This document shows, one piece after another, positions 1 to 9,654 of a stretch of 64,000 bases of DNA. The translations under genes and the position numbers were made by a program. This DNA comes from Terana coerulea (lineage: Eukaryota > Basidiomycota > Agaricomycetes > Polyporales > Phanerochaetaceae): assembly GCA_024811115.1 (NCBI GenBank), contig JAKOGH010000736.1, positions 124,001 to 188,000 of the forward strand. The letters are read 5' to 3'. How positions within the stretch are numbered: the stretch's first letter is position 1; each line of letters begins with the position of its first letter. A model generated the notes under the pieces. The model was not told the origin of the DNA and searched no databases. It saw nothing but the letters and a program-made list of their open reading frames with translations.

Positions 1-525
1 AAAAGCAGGTGTGTTTCGTGTCACCCGTGAGTCTAGCGGTGACTCACCGCCGCTTGCAGCCTTACCTCGACGCCTACGCCGTGGACCTGGCGGCTGCCAA
101 AGTGCGCATGGAGCAATACCTGAAGACTGTCGACCCCAAGATTATCATGGCGCTGAACAAAAGCCTCAAAGCGAAGGGCCGTCGTAGGATTCTGAATCCT
201 TACAACAAGCGACCTTCGACAGGCTTCCTCCGGTAAGTATCTTAGCCCTACTCTCGTACAACGTATCTTCATTAGCAATGTCGCGAACAGCTTTATGGCC
301 GAATTCCGGCCGAAGTATCTTGAGGAGAACCCGACTGCCCCTATTCCAGATGTAGCACGCGCGGCGGGTGCTGCTTGAGAAACTTGTCTGAGCAAGAGAA
401 AGCGGTGCGCCGTGCAAATTCTTGTCTGTACTCCTTATGCTGACGATTTATTACAGCGCCACTTGAACGCAGCAGCCAGTGCTCTCGAAGCATGGAAGGC
501 TGCTCAGCCCCAGCCCGAAGCCTAA
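1..525 (+). CDS. HMG-box protein, 3' part, with a one-base frame break
   Basis: This is the 3' end of a gene that starts before the window. The readable protein has a KxxKKP-like entry (NPYNKRPSTGFLR), an intron at 233-290, then FMAEFRPKYLEENPT...DVARAAGA and RNLSEQEKAVRRA. That is the order of an HMG-box DNA-binding domain (helix 1, ENP turn, helix 2 Trp, helix 3). The Trp codon expected after GAA is read TG-A at 376-378: one G is missing, giving TGA. Restoring the frame continues the domain directly. A last short intron ends at about position 462 and the protein closes with AWKAAQPQPEA at 523-525. An alternative acceptor at 60 suggests another intron before the first readable exon. Single HMG boxes of this kind occur in small nuclear or mitochondrial DNA-packaging proteins; which one cannot be told here. 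Confidence 0.6.
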
Positions 526-1304
526 AGCTCCTCATCGACCCCAGCTTGCTGGTATTCTACCCATTGCTTCATGGTCGACCGCCCAGTAGAATGACCATAC
601 ACCAGCAATGTTGCCTAACCCTATTGATGCTCTACTCAGCACATACAGTCTTTCCATACCGCCGTCGTCCGCACTTACCTACCTTCTTGTCTACTGTATT
701 ATCGCGCTTGAAGAGCCTATTCCATTGATTCATTTAGTAGTGCCTTACAAGTCTTGGTCTGCCTAAACAGTCTCCAAACGTTGTCTATATGGGTACAGAT
801 ACATTCATGATGTTGACCAAGGGCGTACATAATTCAGCCAGAAGGATCCCTGACGGGTTGATAATACTCGCATCGGTGTCCAGCCTGGCACATCGCAACA
901 TAGATACCGTGAAACAACTGTGCATAGACGTCCATCAAACACATAAATCAAGGACCGGCGAGAACAGTAAGGGCGTGAAACGCTGGTGGAAGGAGTGGCG
1001 CAGCGGGAATAATGGTGGGGGTATATATGTATACCGGGTTGCAGAATGGGAAGGGCGACGCAAGTGGAGGAAGACAACTGCAAGCAAAGCGACGAACGAG
1101 AGGGTACGTAGAGTGAGGTCGGGGAAGGTGAACTAGGGGAAAGCAGTAAATAGAGCTAGCTCTAGATTACGAGATGATAAAAGAACCGACTCATTGTCCC
1201 GCGAAACTAAACCAACCAAGTCAACGACCGAATGACCAGCTTCATAATCACATTGATTTATCCGGGTTATGGCACAGCGCGACAGTAGCAGCCCCTACTT
1301 TCGC
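526..1304. other. Intergenic, no gene recognised
   Basis: Only weak open frames occur here, such as a basic low-complexity frame at 789-1136. None resembles a known protein or carries splice-supported extension. The 3' ends of the HMG-box gene and the RAX1-like gene face each other across this interval. Confidence 0.5.
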
Positions 1305-2623
1305 TCACAGTCGGTGTCCTGGTACGGCCCAGAATAGAAGCGTTAAAGCCGCCACGCAGGCTGCGACAAGGATAGAGACCCATATCGCGCGTCCGACAAG
1401 GAGCTTCTTGACGTACGGCTCACGTATGCGAAGCGTGCGGAAAGGCGTGGACTCGGACTGGCCGAGGAACACAAGGACAGGGTCGAGTTCATATTGATGA
1501 GAGATGAGGAAGAGGATGGCGATAGTGAACGGAATGAAGAGCTGCCGGGGCATCATGAGTATATGCGGGTTCAAGATGAATAAAATGGACTTACGAAGAA
1601 ACGCTTCGACTTCGGGTGTACGTCAAGGAATATGAGGGAGAAACCGACGGCGAGGCCTATCCAGAGGACAATGAGGCCGACGATGAGGCGCACCAGCGCG
1701 GACACAGGGGTTAGGTTGCCAAACGCCTTGGCCCGCAGGAACCGCGGGAAGGCGTCCTGCTCCATCGCGCGGAAGACGTACTCCTTCTGTGAGTGGAACA
1801 TGTCCGGGATTTGCGCCATGATGCTCATCTCGGATTGCGACTTCGGCTCGTGGTTACTGTTCAGAGGGAAGGAATGGATGCGCAGAGACGGGGAAGGTAG
1901 ATCTCGTGGTTCTCTGTCGAGCCGACGGCGTTTCCAGCGGGCGAAAGGTAGCGGAAGTAGATGCGCTCGGCAGAGGCAATGAGATCCTGCCGTGAGATCG
2001 CAGAGGTGCGGGGTATAACGGTGGGAGCACGCGATGCTCGTCGCGCGTTGAAGAGGGTGGGGGTCCGGCCGGACAATGAGAAAGGGGTGGTAGAACGTGC
2101 TGGCTCTGTGCCAACAGCTGTTGAGGGGGACACCGCCGTATTGTATGGGCTTGTACTACGTGCAGCCTTCTCATCCGTAGAGGCCCAGTTGTTCCTGTCC
2201 TGTTCAGAGAACATCTCTCCTGTGCTTGCAGTACTTCGTTTCGCTGCCGAGTTGGGATTCAAGCCGACAACGGTGCCGTAAATCGACCCTCTTCTGCGCG
2301 CATAGTCCCAGTATTCTGGCCAGTCTTCACGGATGGTTCGACCAGACTTGCGGACATCTTTGAAGTATGCGCGACACAGATTCTCGTGCTGCTGCACGTC
2401 CAACCAGAAGTCCAGAATATCTTCTGCGCCTTCTCGTTGCAGAAACAAGCTGGATTACAGAAGTAAGCGAAGTCAGCCTCCCGGGAACGCAAAGCGAAAC
2501 GCACTAAAACATGAACAAGTCCACGGGCGGCCTCGTCCTCCGTGAAAGCACCTCCGTGAACGAGGGTAGCCTGTTCTTGCGCTCCTGAGCCCACTCATCC
2601 TGCCGGCGATTGTCGTCGTCCAT
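1305..2623 (-). CDS. RAX1: RAX1-like protein: RGS domain plus C-terminal membrane segments
   Basis: Three exons are supported: 2623-2505, 2449-1595 and 1541-1305, about 403 residues after one base is restored. The N-terminus reads RLPSFTEVLSRRTRPPVDLF and continues across the intron to FLQREGAEDILDFWLDVQQHE, the opening helices of an RGS fold. A Ser/Thr-rich insert follows, then LIASAERIYFRYLSPAG and EIYLPPSLRI, the second half of RGS. The C-terminal third has MAQIPDMFHSQKEYVFRAME and about three hydrophobic helices. This is the layout of fungal Rax1, which marks bud or polarity sites at the plasma membrane in yeast. One C is missing in the CCCC run at 1890-1893 (plus strand GGGG), which breaks the frame between EIYLP and SLRI. 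The start at 2623 is preferred because NDUFA2 exon 1 lies opposite any longer N-terminus. Confidence 0.8.
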
Positions 2624-2795
2624 CGCCGTCGTGCTATCTTCAACGCTGCGTCTGACCGCCTCGTGGTTGTCGCGAACAGGGAGCAACCGAGTTTGGCTCT
2701 GTTTGGCGCATCACTTGTGCGCTCACACGTGACGCGTCCTTGGGCGGGCGTCGCCGCCGCCGAGCTTGACGTCCCCGACCACCACATCCCCGACC
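2624..2795. promoter_or_regulatory. Shared divergent promoter of RAX1-like and NDUFA2
   Basis: Only about 170 bases separate the two start codons, which point away from each other, so both promoters must sit in or overlap this interval. No TATA box was recognised. Confidence 0.5.
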
Positions 2796-3236
2796 ATGTC
2801 GTCGTCGTTCTCTAAAGCGCTGTCGCCTGCTATCCGGGAGATACGTATTCTGTGCTGCCAGACAGGCGCAGCGTCGGCTGGGACGAGGTGCGTCGGACCA
2901 CTGCCGGTCGATTCGTTCATACTCTGACGAAGTTGTTCATCTCACATGGCTTTGTCTATACGTTTTGGATTTTGCATATTTAGGCAATTCATCTCTTCAA
3001 CCTATCCGGTGCTTAAGGAACACAATCCGGACCTCCCCATCCTCATCCGCGAGGCCAAGGGAACGCCGGCTAGAGTGTTTGCAAGATTCGGTGCGTCCCG
3101 CGACCTTTCACGGGCTCCAATAATTCATGGGCATTGCTTTTCAACCGCAGAAAGAGGGCTTGAGAAGCATGTAGATGTGGAAAACCTTTCCTCTTCAGAT
3201 GTCGCGTCAAGAATTGCCCAATTGCTCAGTGCATAG
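2796..3236 (+). CDS. NADH:ubiquinone oxidoreductase subunit NDUFA2 (B8, 10.5 kDa)
   Basis: Exons 2796-2887, 2984-3090 and 3151-3236 join in frame to 94 residues. The protein begins MSSSFSKALSPAIREIRIL, then CCQTGAASAGTRQFI, then STYPVLKEHNPDLPILIREA and GTPARVFARFE, ending HVDVENLSSSDVASRIAQLL. The NPDLPILIRE core and the two upstream cysteines are characteristic of NDUFA2, a small thioredoxin-fold subunit on the matrix arm of complex I. Its length fits the family (about 95-100). Both introns have GT...AG ends (96 and 60 bases). No frame problems. The gene is in divergent orientation to RAX1. Exon 1 does not appear in any single long open frame and was found through the splice joins. Confidence 0.92.
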
Positions 3237-3945
3237 AAGACCCGTGTAATATTCATGATGTGCCGGTTCTCACTTTACCCAGGCATGCATTGATTCTCTC
3301 AAAGTCACTAAAGATAGGAAACAAGGTATCACTATCTTTCGCACGTACAACTGCCAGGCCGACCTCTACCCCAAACGAGCCAGGCCCAGCGCACTCTCGA
3401 GGAACCTTCTACCCGCGAGCAAAACATGTTCAGCACATCGCCTTTCAGTACATGTGTTCCCATTCCAAAATACGACCCAATCCCTCCTGTGTGAGCCCAA
3501 TATGTGAAAATACGCGTTTTGTAACCGCACAGCAGGCCGCTCCTCTGGCAGCAGAGGATAGGTTCCGACCTATTGCGTGCTAAGCTGCATCGTTTATTCA
3601 CACGGCGAGCTACAAGCGTCGACCGCGGCGGCGAATACATTCATATCGGCCAGCTGACGGACCCCTGCTAGATTCTATCAATGCTGAGACCTGCAGCTCT
3701 ACTCGTACAGTAACCTGCATTCACCAGGTACTGCTGCCAAGATCATATGAAAGTTACTCATTGGCTACACAGCTTTGCGTTTTATTATGGAGCTCTCTCT
3801 ACCAGGCTGTCGCTCAGAACTCCATAACAGGAACGGATCCGACAGCTGGAAATTGGTGCGGCGTCTACTCTCTTTCATCCGCACAGTCACCACGCTCAAA
3901 TCCGACCTAATCCACTGCCGCCTTTGTGGTCCAGACAGCTCTGAC
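3237..3945. other. Intergenic, no gene recognised
   Basis: Downstream of NDUFA2 and upstream of the F-box gene. Short open frames on both strands look random. An in-frame extension of the F-box gene up to 3775 exists, but the paralogue at 11197 starts at the same MPFATG, so it is not used. Confidence 0.45.
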
Positions 3946-5194
3946 ATGCCTTTTGCTACAGGCATTGATATACCACCGGAGCTCTTCGACGAGATTATTC
4001 ATCACCTCGCCCATCACAGGACCTCACCAAACGACATCGACTTCGAAGCCGTGGACAAGCGTCTCTTGGGTATCTGCAGCCTCACCTGCAGATACTGGGC
4101 GCGGAAATGCAGAACGCACATGTTCCGCTCGATCAAGTTGCACTCCTTGGACGATCTGCACCACTTCTACGCGTTGGTCAAGGGTTCCTACCACGTCGAG
4201 CCGAGCATACAACAATGCCTCCAGTCTATCACGATGGTGCGCACCGGGCCCTGGTCTTCGCCTTGGTTCCACTTCATCCAAGACATTGCCGCAAGCTATT
4301 TACTCGGCGTCAGGCTCCGGCTCGATAACACCTGGACCATCCCACCCCAGTCTCACGCCAAACGGGAGCTCGCGCCGCGGTCGCTCAGTACAGGCCTACC
4401 AAGTACACTTCCTCAGACGATGTTTTTCATCCATGACCTGGACCTTGTCAACCTGCGCTTCGCCAAATTCACGGATGTTTTATACCTCCTCGACCAATTT
4501 TCCATGCTGACAGGCTTCCGCTGTGCGCATTTGACGTTCGACGACGACTCCACGGTGCCGCCTCCGCGCCCCCGTCATCGACCACGGTCCCGCAGCGCAC
4601 TGCGAGATCTCTCCATCCTGGACTGTTGCGGCTCGGCAGTTGAGATTCAGGCGATCGTGGCGATCGTGGGCTCTACGCAAGAGGGGGTACCTACGCGTGG
4701 GATGCGGACAGGTGGGACGTCATAGAGCGAATCGCTCTCTCGGTCGCGCTTCCGTCGGAGAGTCGTGGGCGGATCGAGTGCCAAATGTTTCAAAGGGAGG
4801 GTAAGCAGTTCGTTCGTCCCCGTAATTACTTGCAATAGCCTTACACAACCAGTCCACAGGTCTGCCGTTCACCTTTTACGACACCACAGGTGCCCTGACG
4901 CACTTCGTAGCTTTCGGCATCGGCCCTTCGGCTGGAGAACAGGACGGAGGCGTGGCGGTCCCTGTCAGTTACATTCGAGTGGACTTCTACGACCCGTTCC
5001 CTACCCAACATCTCCACTTCATCGGGTGGCAAGTCCTCGCCGACCTCGGTCACGCGCTACAGCCTCGCAACGGGATCGTGGTTATCGTGCGCAGTGAAGA
5101 TGTCTTCAGAGGTTTTCTGGAGGTCATCTCACGCGATTCGCCGTTGAAGGAAGCATGCGCATCTCGGCCCGTCGACGTCCGCTATTCCCATTGA
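3946..5194 (+). CDS. F-box-like protein, copy A1
   Basis: Two exons, 3946-4800 and 4860-5194, give about 396 residues after one G is restored. The start MPFATGIDIPPELFDEIIHHL is an F-box helix, followed by LGICSLTCRYWARKCRTHMF, the conserved second half. The remainder has no other named domain and resembles the irregular repeats of agaricomycete F-box families. The paralogue on the minus strand at 9655-11197 has the same start, the same central GLP(R/S)TLP stretch and the same intron position. In the GGGGG run at 4683-4687 one G appears to be missing; with six, the frame runs on through YAWDADRWDVIERIALSVAL to the donor at 4801. F-box proteins normally bring substrates to SCF ubiquitin ligases; no substrate can be inferred. 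Confidence 0.75.
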
Positions 5195-5547
5195 CACGCC
5201 TTGCCCGATGGGTCTGACAAATTCATGTATGGGGCCGCCGCCGCCCCCGACACCTACGGAGATATTACCGCGCGGGCGGTCCTCAGCAGTCCGTCTCAGC
5301 ATGCCGTGGACGATGCCCCCGTCGCGCTCAGTGATGCGCAGCGTTTCGAGTTGTGGTTACGGCCGGACGCTGCGGCAAAGCAGGCCTACCTTCGTGACAT
5401 CGTGGCACTGCGCCAAACAGCCCCTGGTATATAGCTCATATATGTATATGCTCTGTAGCATCCGCAAATGCCATCCAAATATTTCACGAAATGCAGATAG
5501 AGAATGTGATATGGTGAGCTTTAGCACTGTGCATGTTATGGAATATC

Positions 5548-5566
5548 GGGGGGGGGGGGGGGGGGG
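5548..5566 (+). repeat. Run of 19 G
   Basis: An uninterrupted G tract (C tract on the minus strand) sits in the 3' flank of the dead methyltransferase. The matching place in arm B (about 22530) is only a short pyrimidine stretch, so the tract expanded in this arm. Confidence 0.95.
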
Positions 5567-5825
5567 AAGGTACAAGTTGAATTTATTTGTTGGTGCTCCA
5601 AGGATTGAGCACTGAGTACTGAATAATAGCACTATGACAAAACAGAGATCATGTGACGCAGTCTCGTTGGCTGTTGAAGTGATACATGCACGTTGTGGGT
5701 ATAGACCATGGTACATTTAGGACGAAACTCGTGCGTGTTCCCGACGCGCCCGACAGCCGAGAACAGCAGAAACAGCAGCGGCAGGTCCATTACGCTAGGG
5801 GCTGGGCCTCGATGATGGTGTCCGC

Positions 5826-6853
5826 TGTCAAAATAACGGGTCGCGCGGGGGAACGTCGTCGGCGCGAGGGGGCAAACGCGCAAGCGTTCACGTTGCATTA
5901 CAGCAGGTTTATCTAGGACCCCTGACAATAGGGGGGAGACGCCTGAGGCCAAATCCGTATCATTTTGACGAAATTTGACCCCTCACGCCTGGTGCAGTCC
6001 GTATCAAAAGCCGGCCGTCAGGCCGGCGAGCCTGAGCCTTTGGTCCGTATCCGACCTGCGAAAGGAGGTATGCCTGATCCCCTGGGCCCGAGGCCTGAGG
6101 CGGAACGACTCGGCCCTTTGACCGTCCTGGGTTACTTAGCTTGACGAGTTACCGAGAAATCAAAATTCTTGCCTACTCTCTGCCGAGCTGAACGCAACGA
6201 GGTCTCGAGAGGCCATAGTTGCCGCGGTCTAGCTCGACACTGCTAAGGCGCGTGGGAACCCGGCGACCGAGGCAGATGCTGTTGCTTCTGCAACAGCAAG
6301 CGAGGAAGTATGTAGTGTGTACATGTGTAATATACAGCCTTACGGCATGAAACGTCCATTCTCGACCTGCTTCATGGTGCGCTGAGCGATGTACTTACAC
6401 TGTATAATATGTACTACAAGCCTGGGACGCCTGGTCCTGTCCGTCCGTATCAAATCCGGCCGTCAGGCCGGAACGCCTGAGGCAATCCGTACTGATTTGA
6501 CCCAAAATCAGAAATTTCCGTCCGTATTCCTGGGACGAAATCGCGGACCCCCGGCTCAGGCGTCCCCCCCTATTAGAGCATATTAGCTGCGATATATATC
6601 CCGTCCGTATTGAGCCGGAATTGGCCGGAAAGCTCCAACTCCCTGCCAAAATCATAGAGCGCCGGCCCCATTTTGAGGCGCTTATCGTGATATTTATCGT
6701 AGCTAATATGCTCTATTGTCAGGGGTCCTGTTTATCTACTACAACAGTCAGGTACACAACCAGGCACGTAATTAGCGTAACAAACAAATGTAAATACGGA
6801 GCGCCCGAGCGTCGGGGCACAGCGAGCACGAGCTCGAATCCATAATTCTAACA
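5826..6853. mobile_element. Insertion with TG...CA ends and 5-base target duplication, split by a hAT-like element
   Basis: The insertion interrupts the methyltransferase pseudogene. Its plus-strand ends are TGTCAAAATAACGG and CCATAATTCTAACA, imperfect inverted repeats that begin TG and end CA. TCCGC flanks it on both sides (5821-5825 and 6854-6858). Removing the nested element and one copy of its target duplication leaves about 205 bases. The TG...CA ends and five-base duplication fit a solo LTR; the paired ends would also fit a small inverted-repeat element. No coding sequence is present. Confidence 0.7.
5915..6729. mobile_element. Non-autonomous hAT-like DNA transposon, 815 bases
   Basis: The ends are a perfect 17-base inverted repeat, AGGACCCCTGACAATAG at 5915-5931 and its complement at 6713-6729. 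An exact eight-base duplication GTTTATCT flanks it at 5907-5914 and 6730-6737. Eight-base duplications are the hAT signature. Inside are many copies of TCCGTATC or close variants and of GGCCGTCAGGCCGG, as expected of subterminal transposase-binding repeats. No transposase frame is present. It lies inside the TG...CA insertion. Confidence 0.88.
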
Positions 6854-8693
6854 TCCGCCGCACGCATGTAGTGCATCGTGACGACGCGGAAGCCTGCCCG
6901 CTCGAGCAGGCCGACCATGTCCGGCTCCGTGCGCGTCATGCCGTTGCCGAGCGCGAGGAACTGCATGCTCGCCGTGCGCATGAGGCGTGAGCTGCGCGCC
7001 TGGAGCATCATGTCGCACACGAGCAGCGTTGGCGCGGCTGCGGCGGAGGCTGAGACGCCGGCGAGCATCGCGGTGCGCACGTTGCGCAGGATGGTGACGC
7101 ACTCGTCGTCGGACTAGTCGTGCAGGACGTGCCGGAGCAGGTAGGTCGGCTTCCCCTGCGGGAGGCGCGTCTCCTCGAGCGTAGAGCCGAAGAAGTTACC
7201 CGGGACGATGGGCACCCGGCTGCGCGCACTGGCGGGCTGCGCGGCCCACAGCTGCACATTCCCCAAATGTCAGCGGGTTGGCTGCTCTGCGGACGGCACG
7301 GAGACCCACCTTGGTGGCGTTTGCACTCGTGTCGGGGATATCGACGAGGATGAACTCGGGCGTTCGCGCGCTCGGCCGCGAGCAGATGCGCGGTGGCCTT
7401 GAAGCACTCGTCGGTCCTGGTGTCGCATCGTGTAGTCAGTTTCGGCACACGCACTCAATGGAACGACTGCGGGAGGATACGCACAAAAGCCGATGGAGTC
7501 GCGCAGGTCCTCTGGGTTGTCCGAGCGCAGCAAGTTGCTCATGCTGTTGTTCCTGAACTTCTTGCTCCCAAAACCGCCTACTTCCTCAAATTAACCGTGC
7601 CAGCGGAGGCTATTAATCGCAATTCCTGAGGCCGAGAATAGTCAGCGTTCTCGTCGAACGAACGAGCGAATTACTCCACCTAAATGCTGAGGATTAATGC
7701 GGACGCTTTCGCCAATCTCCGAAAGCGACTTGGTCGCATCGCCTATGATGCCAGCGACGTCGAGCTCGCTGACAAGCCTGAGTGCAGAGCTCTCCTGCCA
7801 GGATTCTGTGCAGGTGACCCTTTAGTAAAGCCGGCGGTACCTGTAGGCAGCGAAACTCACCTGCAAGCGTGACGGTATATTCGGCGGGACCAAGCACGTC
7901 CTGCTTGATCTCGTCGCAAAGTTGTGTCATTTTGTACTGCGTCCAGTACATTTGCTGTGTCTCTGAGTGCGGTTGAGCGCCATTGGTCGTACCGTTGCCG
8001 TACACGGATTTCGCGAGTCGGAGGAGCTTTTCAGCCAGCGCGACGGGGGGAGGAGTCATTGTGCAGGTCGAGCAGCAGCGAAGAACGTGTTGATGCCAGA
8101 AACTCGGGATAACGAGCTCGTGGGTCGTACCACGCCAGGCAAGAGAACTTTATATCGACGTAGGAGCTGGTTGGGGCTTTAGGCCCCCACAATGGTACTA
8201 GCAGGCGCGACGTTGCACGGTTGGCCGGTTGCACGGTCGCAGTCGTCAACGTGTATCCCCAGGCACGGTACGGTAGCGGGGGACGAGTGCGCAAGCGGCC
8301 GCTTCCCATCTTCATGATGCGTTGGCTCGGTTACGTGGCTACAGCTGAGGCAGGGAGTAGGGTGAGTTTCTCTCATGGTACGTGACTGGGGATTGTTACA
8401 TACCCGCCGCGCGCAGCGCATCGCCGTCTGCTTCCTGCATGCGGATGAAGACATCATTGATGGGAGATCACGCCTGGGGACTCGATGAACCTCCGTGACC
8501 GTTTCTGCGAAGGTGCTGCAAATCGCGGTAGCGGGTGTATGCTTTCCCATCCACCTATATCCCCGAAACCTTCGACAATATTCGGGGGCTTCCTTGTACT
8601 TGTCCAGTGCCCACGGCCAATTCTGTGCTCGCTGATTGTACATACGCGGCAGGCGTCGCTGCGCCGACAGGACGATCTGCTCCCAAAGGAAAC

Positions 8694-8752
8694 TTGGTCT
8701 TCCAAGCATTCGTTCACGCCACGCACCCATGTCCGCCGAGCTTGAGCACCTA
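8694..8752. repeat. 58-base micro-inversion relative to arm B
   Basis: Arms A and B are inverted with respect to each other, yet this piece (TTGGTCTTCCAAGCATTCG...GAGCTTGAGCACCT) has the same plus-strand orientation here and at 20049-20107, while the sequence on both sides is reversed as expected. The segment was therefore flipped in one arm. CTTGG and CCTAAG at the junctions form a short imperfect inverted repeat. Confidence 0.75.
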
Positions 8753-9289
8753 AGAAAATGAAGAGGACTGCGTACCGCGACTGCTGGCAAAGGATATCGT
8801 GCGCCCCGACTTAGCACGGAAGACGGGATTGTCAGACACGCAAAATATACACTGTGCGCACACTGTCAAGCCTCGAGGCTGAGCATCCACCGCTGGGCCA
8901 GTTGCTCTCGTTTCACGCACGCAGGGCGGTCACCGGGGTAGATCAACACCAGAAGTAACTGGCAGATGCCGGGAGGCCAGGCGGGCAGCCAGCGATGCAA
9001 TGCGAAGTTAGTTTGAGCGTTGTGGTGGCAGGAGGCAAGTTGGGTTTAGCGCCACATCGACGCCACATGCTGTTCCGTTCGCTATTACCTCTTAGGTATT
9101 ACGTACGCCTTTTCGAACACCGCACGACTAGGAATGATCTGCTTTGACTGAGCTACACACACACCCTTCTCCCCCACCCATAGCAAAAATGAACCGTGTC
9201 TTGTCATTCCTCAGCTCGTTCATACGACCCGACAGGCATCGTTGAAACGCGCATTTCTGTGTAGCTTTTATTGGGAAGTGTGAGGGTAC

Positions 9290-9530
9290 ATGCATGCATG
9301 CTGTAGCGACTACTGCACATGTTATGCTTGGTCTCGTGGCCTCTCATCTATAGACATAACACACGGACCCTCGTCTCCGGGATCTCAGTATTGTTGTAAC
9401 CCCTGTGCTCTACTCTACACAAGTTCGATTTACAACACAGTCCGAGCACATGTAACAAAATTCAAGCTGAGCGAAGTCATCCGTTACGATGTCTGCAGTG
9501 GGATAGACCTTCACATCCATCCATAGCTGC
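9290..9530 (-). repeat. 3' flank of F-box copy A2, duplicated at 23015-23215
   Basis: On the minus strand the sequence from GAAGGTCTATCCCACTG near 9515 down to GAGGCCACGAGACCAAGC near 9330 matches the plus strand at 23020-23212 with scattered changes. It follows the F-box coding end in both places, so a block carrying the F-box 3' end was copied. Confidence 0.82.
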
Positions 9531-9654
9531 GTGTCGACGGCATTGTTGACGATGCAGCGTCGTCTGCACGCTCATCTCGTGTCCGCTGGATGCGGGGCCT
9601 GTCAATGTCTTTCAGCAACCTTGCTGCCGTCGTGCCTCGCCGTATGCATCCCCA

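Larger units (their letters stand above)
5790..8059 (-). pseudogene. O-methyltransferase pseudogene (arm A copy)
   Basis: The start MTPPPVALAEKLLRLAKSVY at 8059 and the first exons match the copies at 17656 and 20752 and keep the same intron sites. It cannot make an active enzyme, for three reasons. First, 319 bases are missing at about 7358, removing the glycine-rich SAM-binding motif; the intact copy has the direct repeat ACGCCAG at both ends of the lost piece. Second, the Trp of the LHDW motif is TAG at 7114-7116. Third, an insertion at 5826-6853 splits the codons for the last residues, which resume at 5820 as DTIIEAQPLA before the stop at 5790-5792. The family is plant-type SAM-dependent O-methyltransferase. 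Confidence 0.88.
5440..9105 (-). repeat. Inverted duplication, arm A (partner 19697-22625)
   Basis: Read on the minus strand, this stretch matches the plus strand at 19697-22625 through an upstream non-coding kilobase, a whole methyltransferase gene and its 3' flank. Examples on the minus strand are GACAATCCCGTCTTCCGTGC near 8830, the methyltransferase from 8059, and the 3' flank ATGTATCACTTCAACAGC near 5690. Divergence is obvious (point changes, small gaps). Arm A also has a 319-base deletion, a small inversion and a nested insertion that arm B lacks. Confidence 0.85.

Noticed and set aside
789..1136. Plus-strand frame of 115 codons
   Set aside because: Basic, low-complexity, no motif and no splice support.
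2723..2920. Longer N-terminus for the RAX1-like protein starting at 2920
   Set aside because: It overlaps NDUFA2 exon 1 on the other strand and needs an intron of about 30 bases; an ATG at 2623 suffices.
5201..5434. Small frame after F-box A1
   Set aside because: It lies beyond the stop of A1, has no start context and no counterpart in A2.
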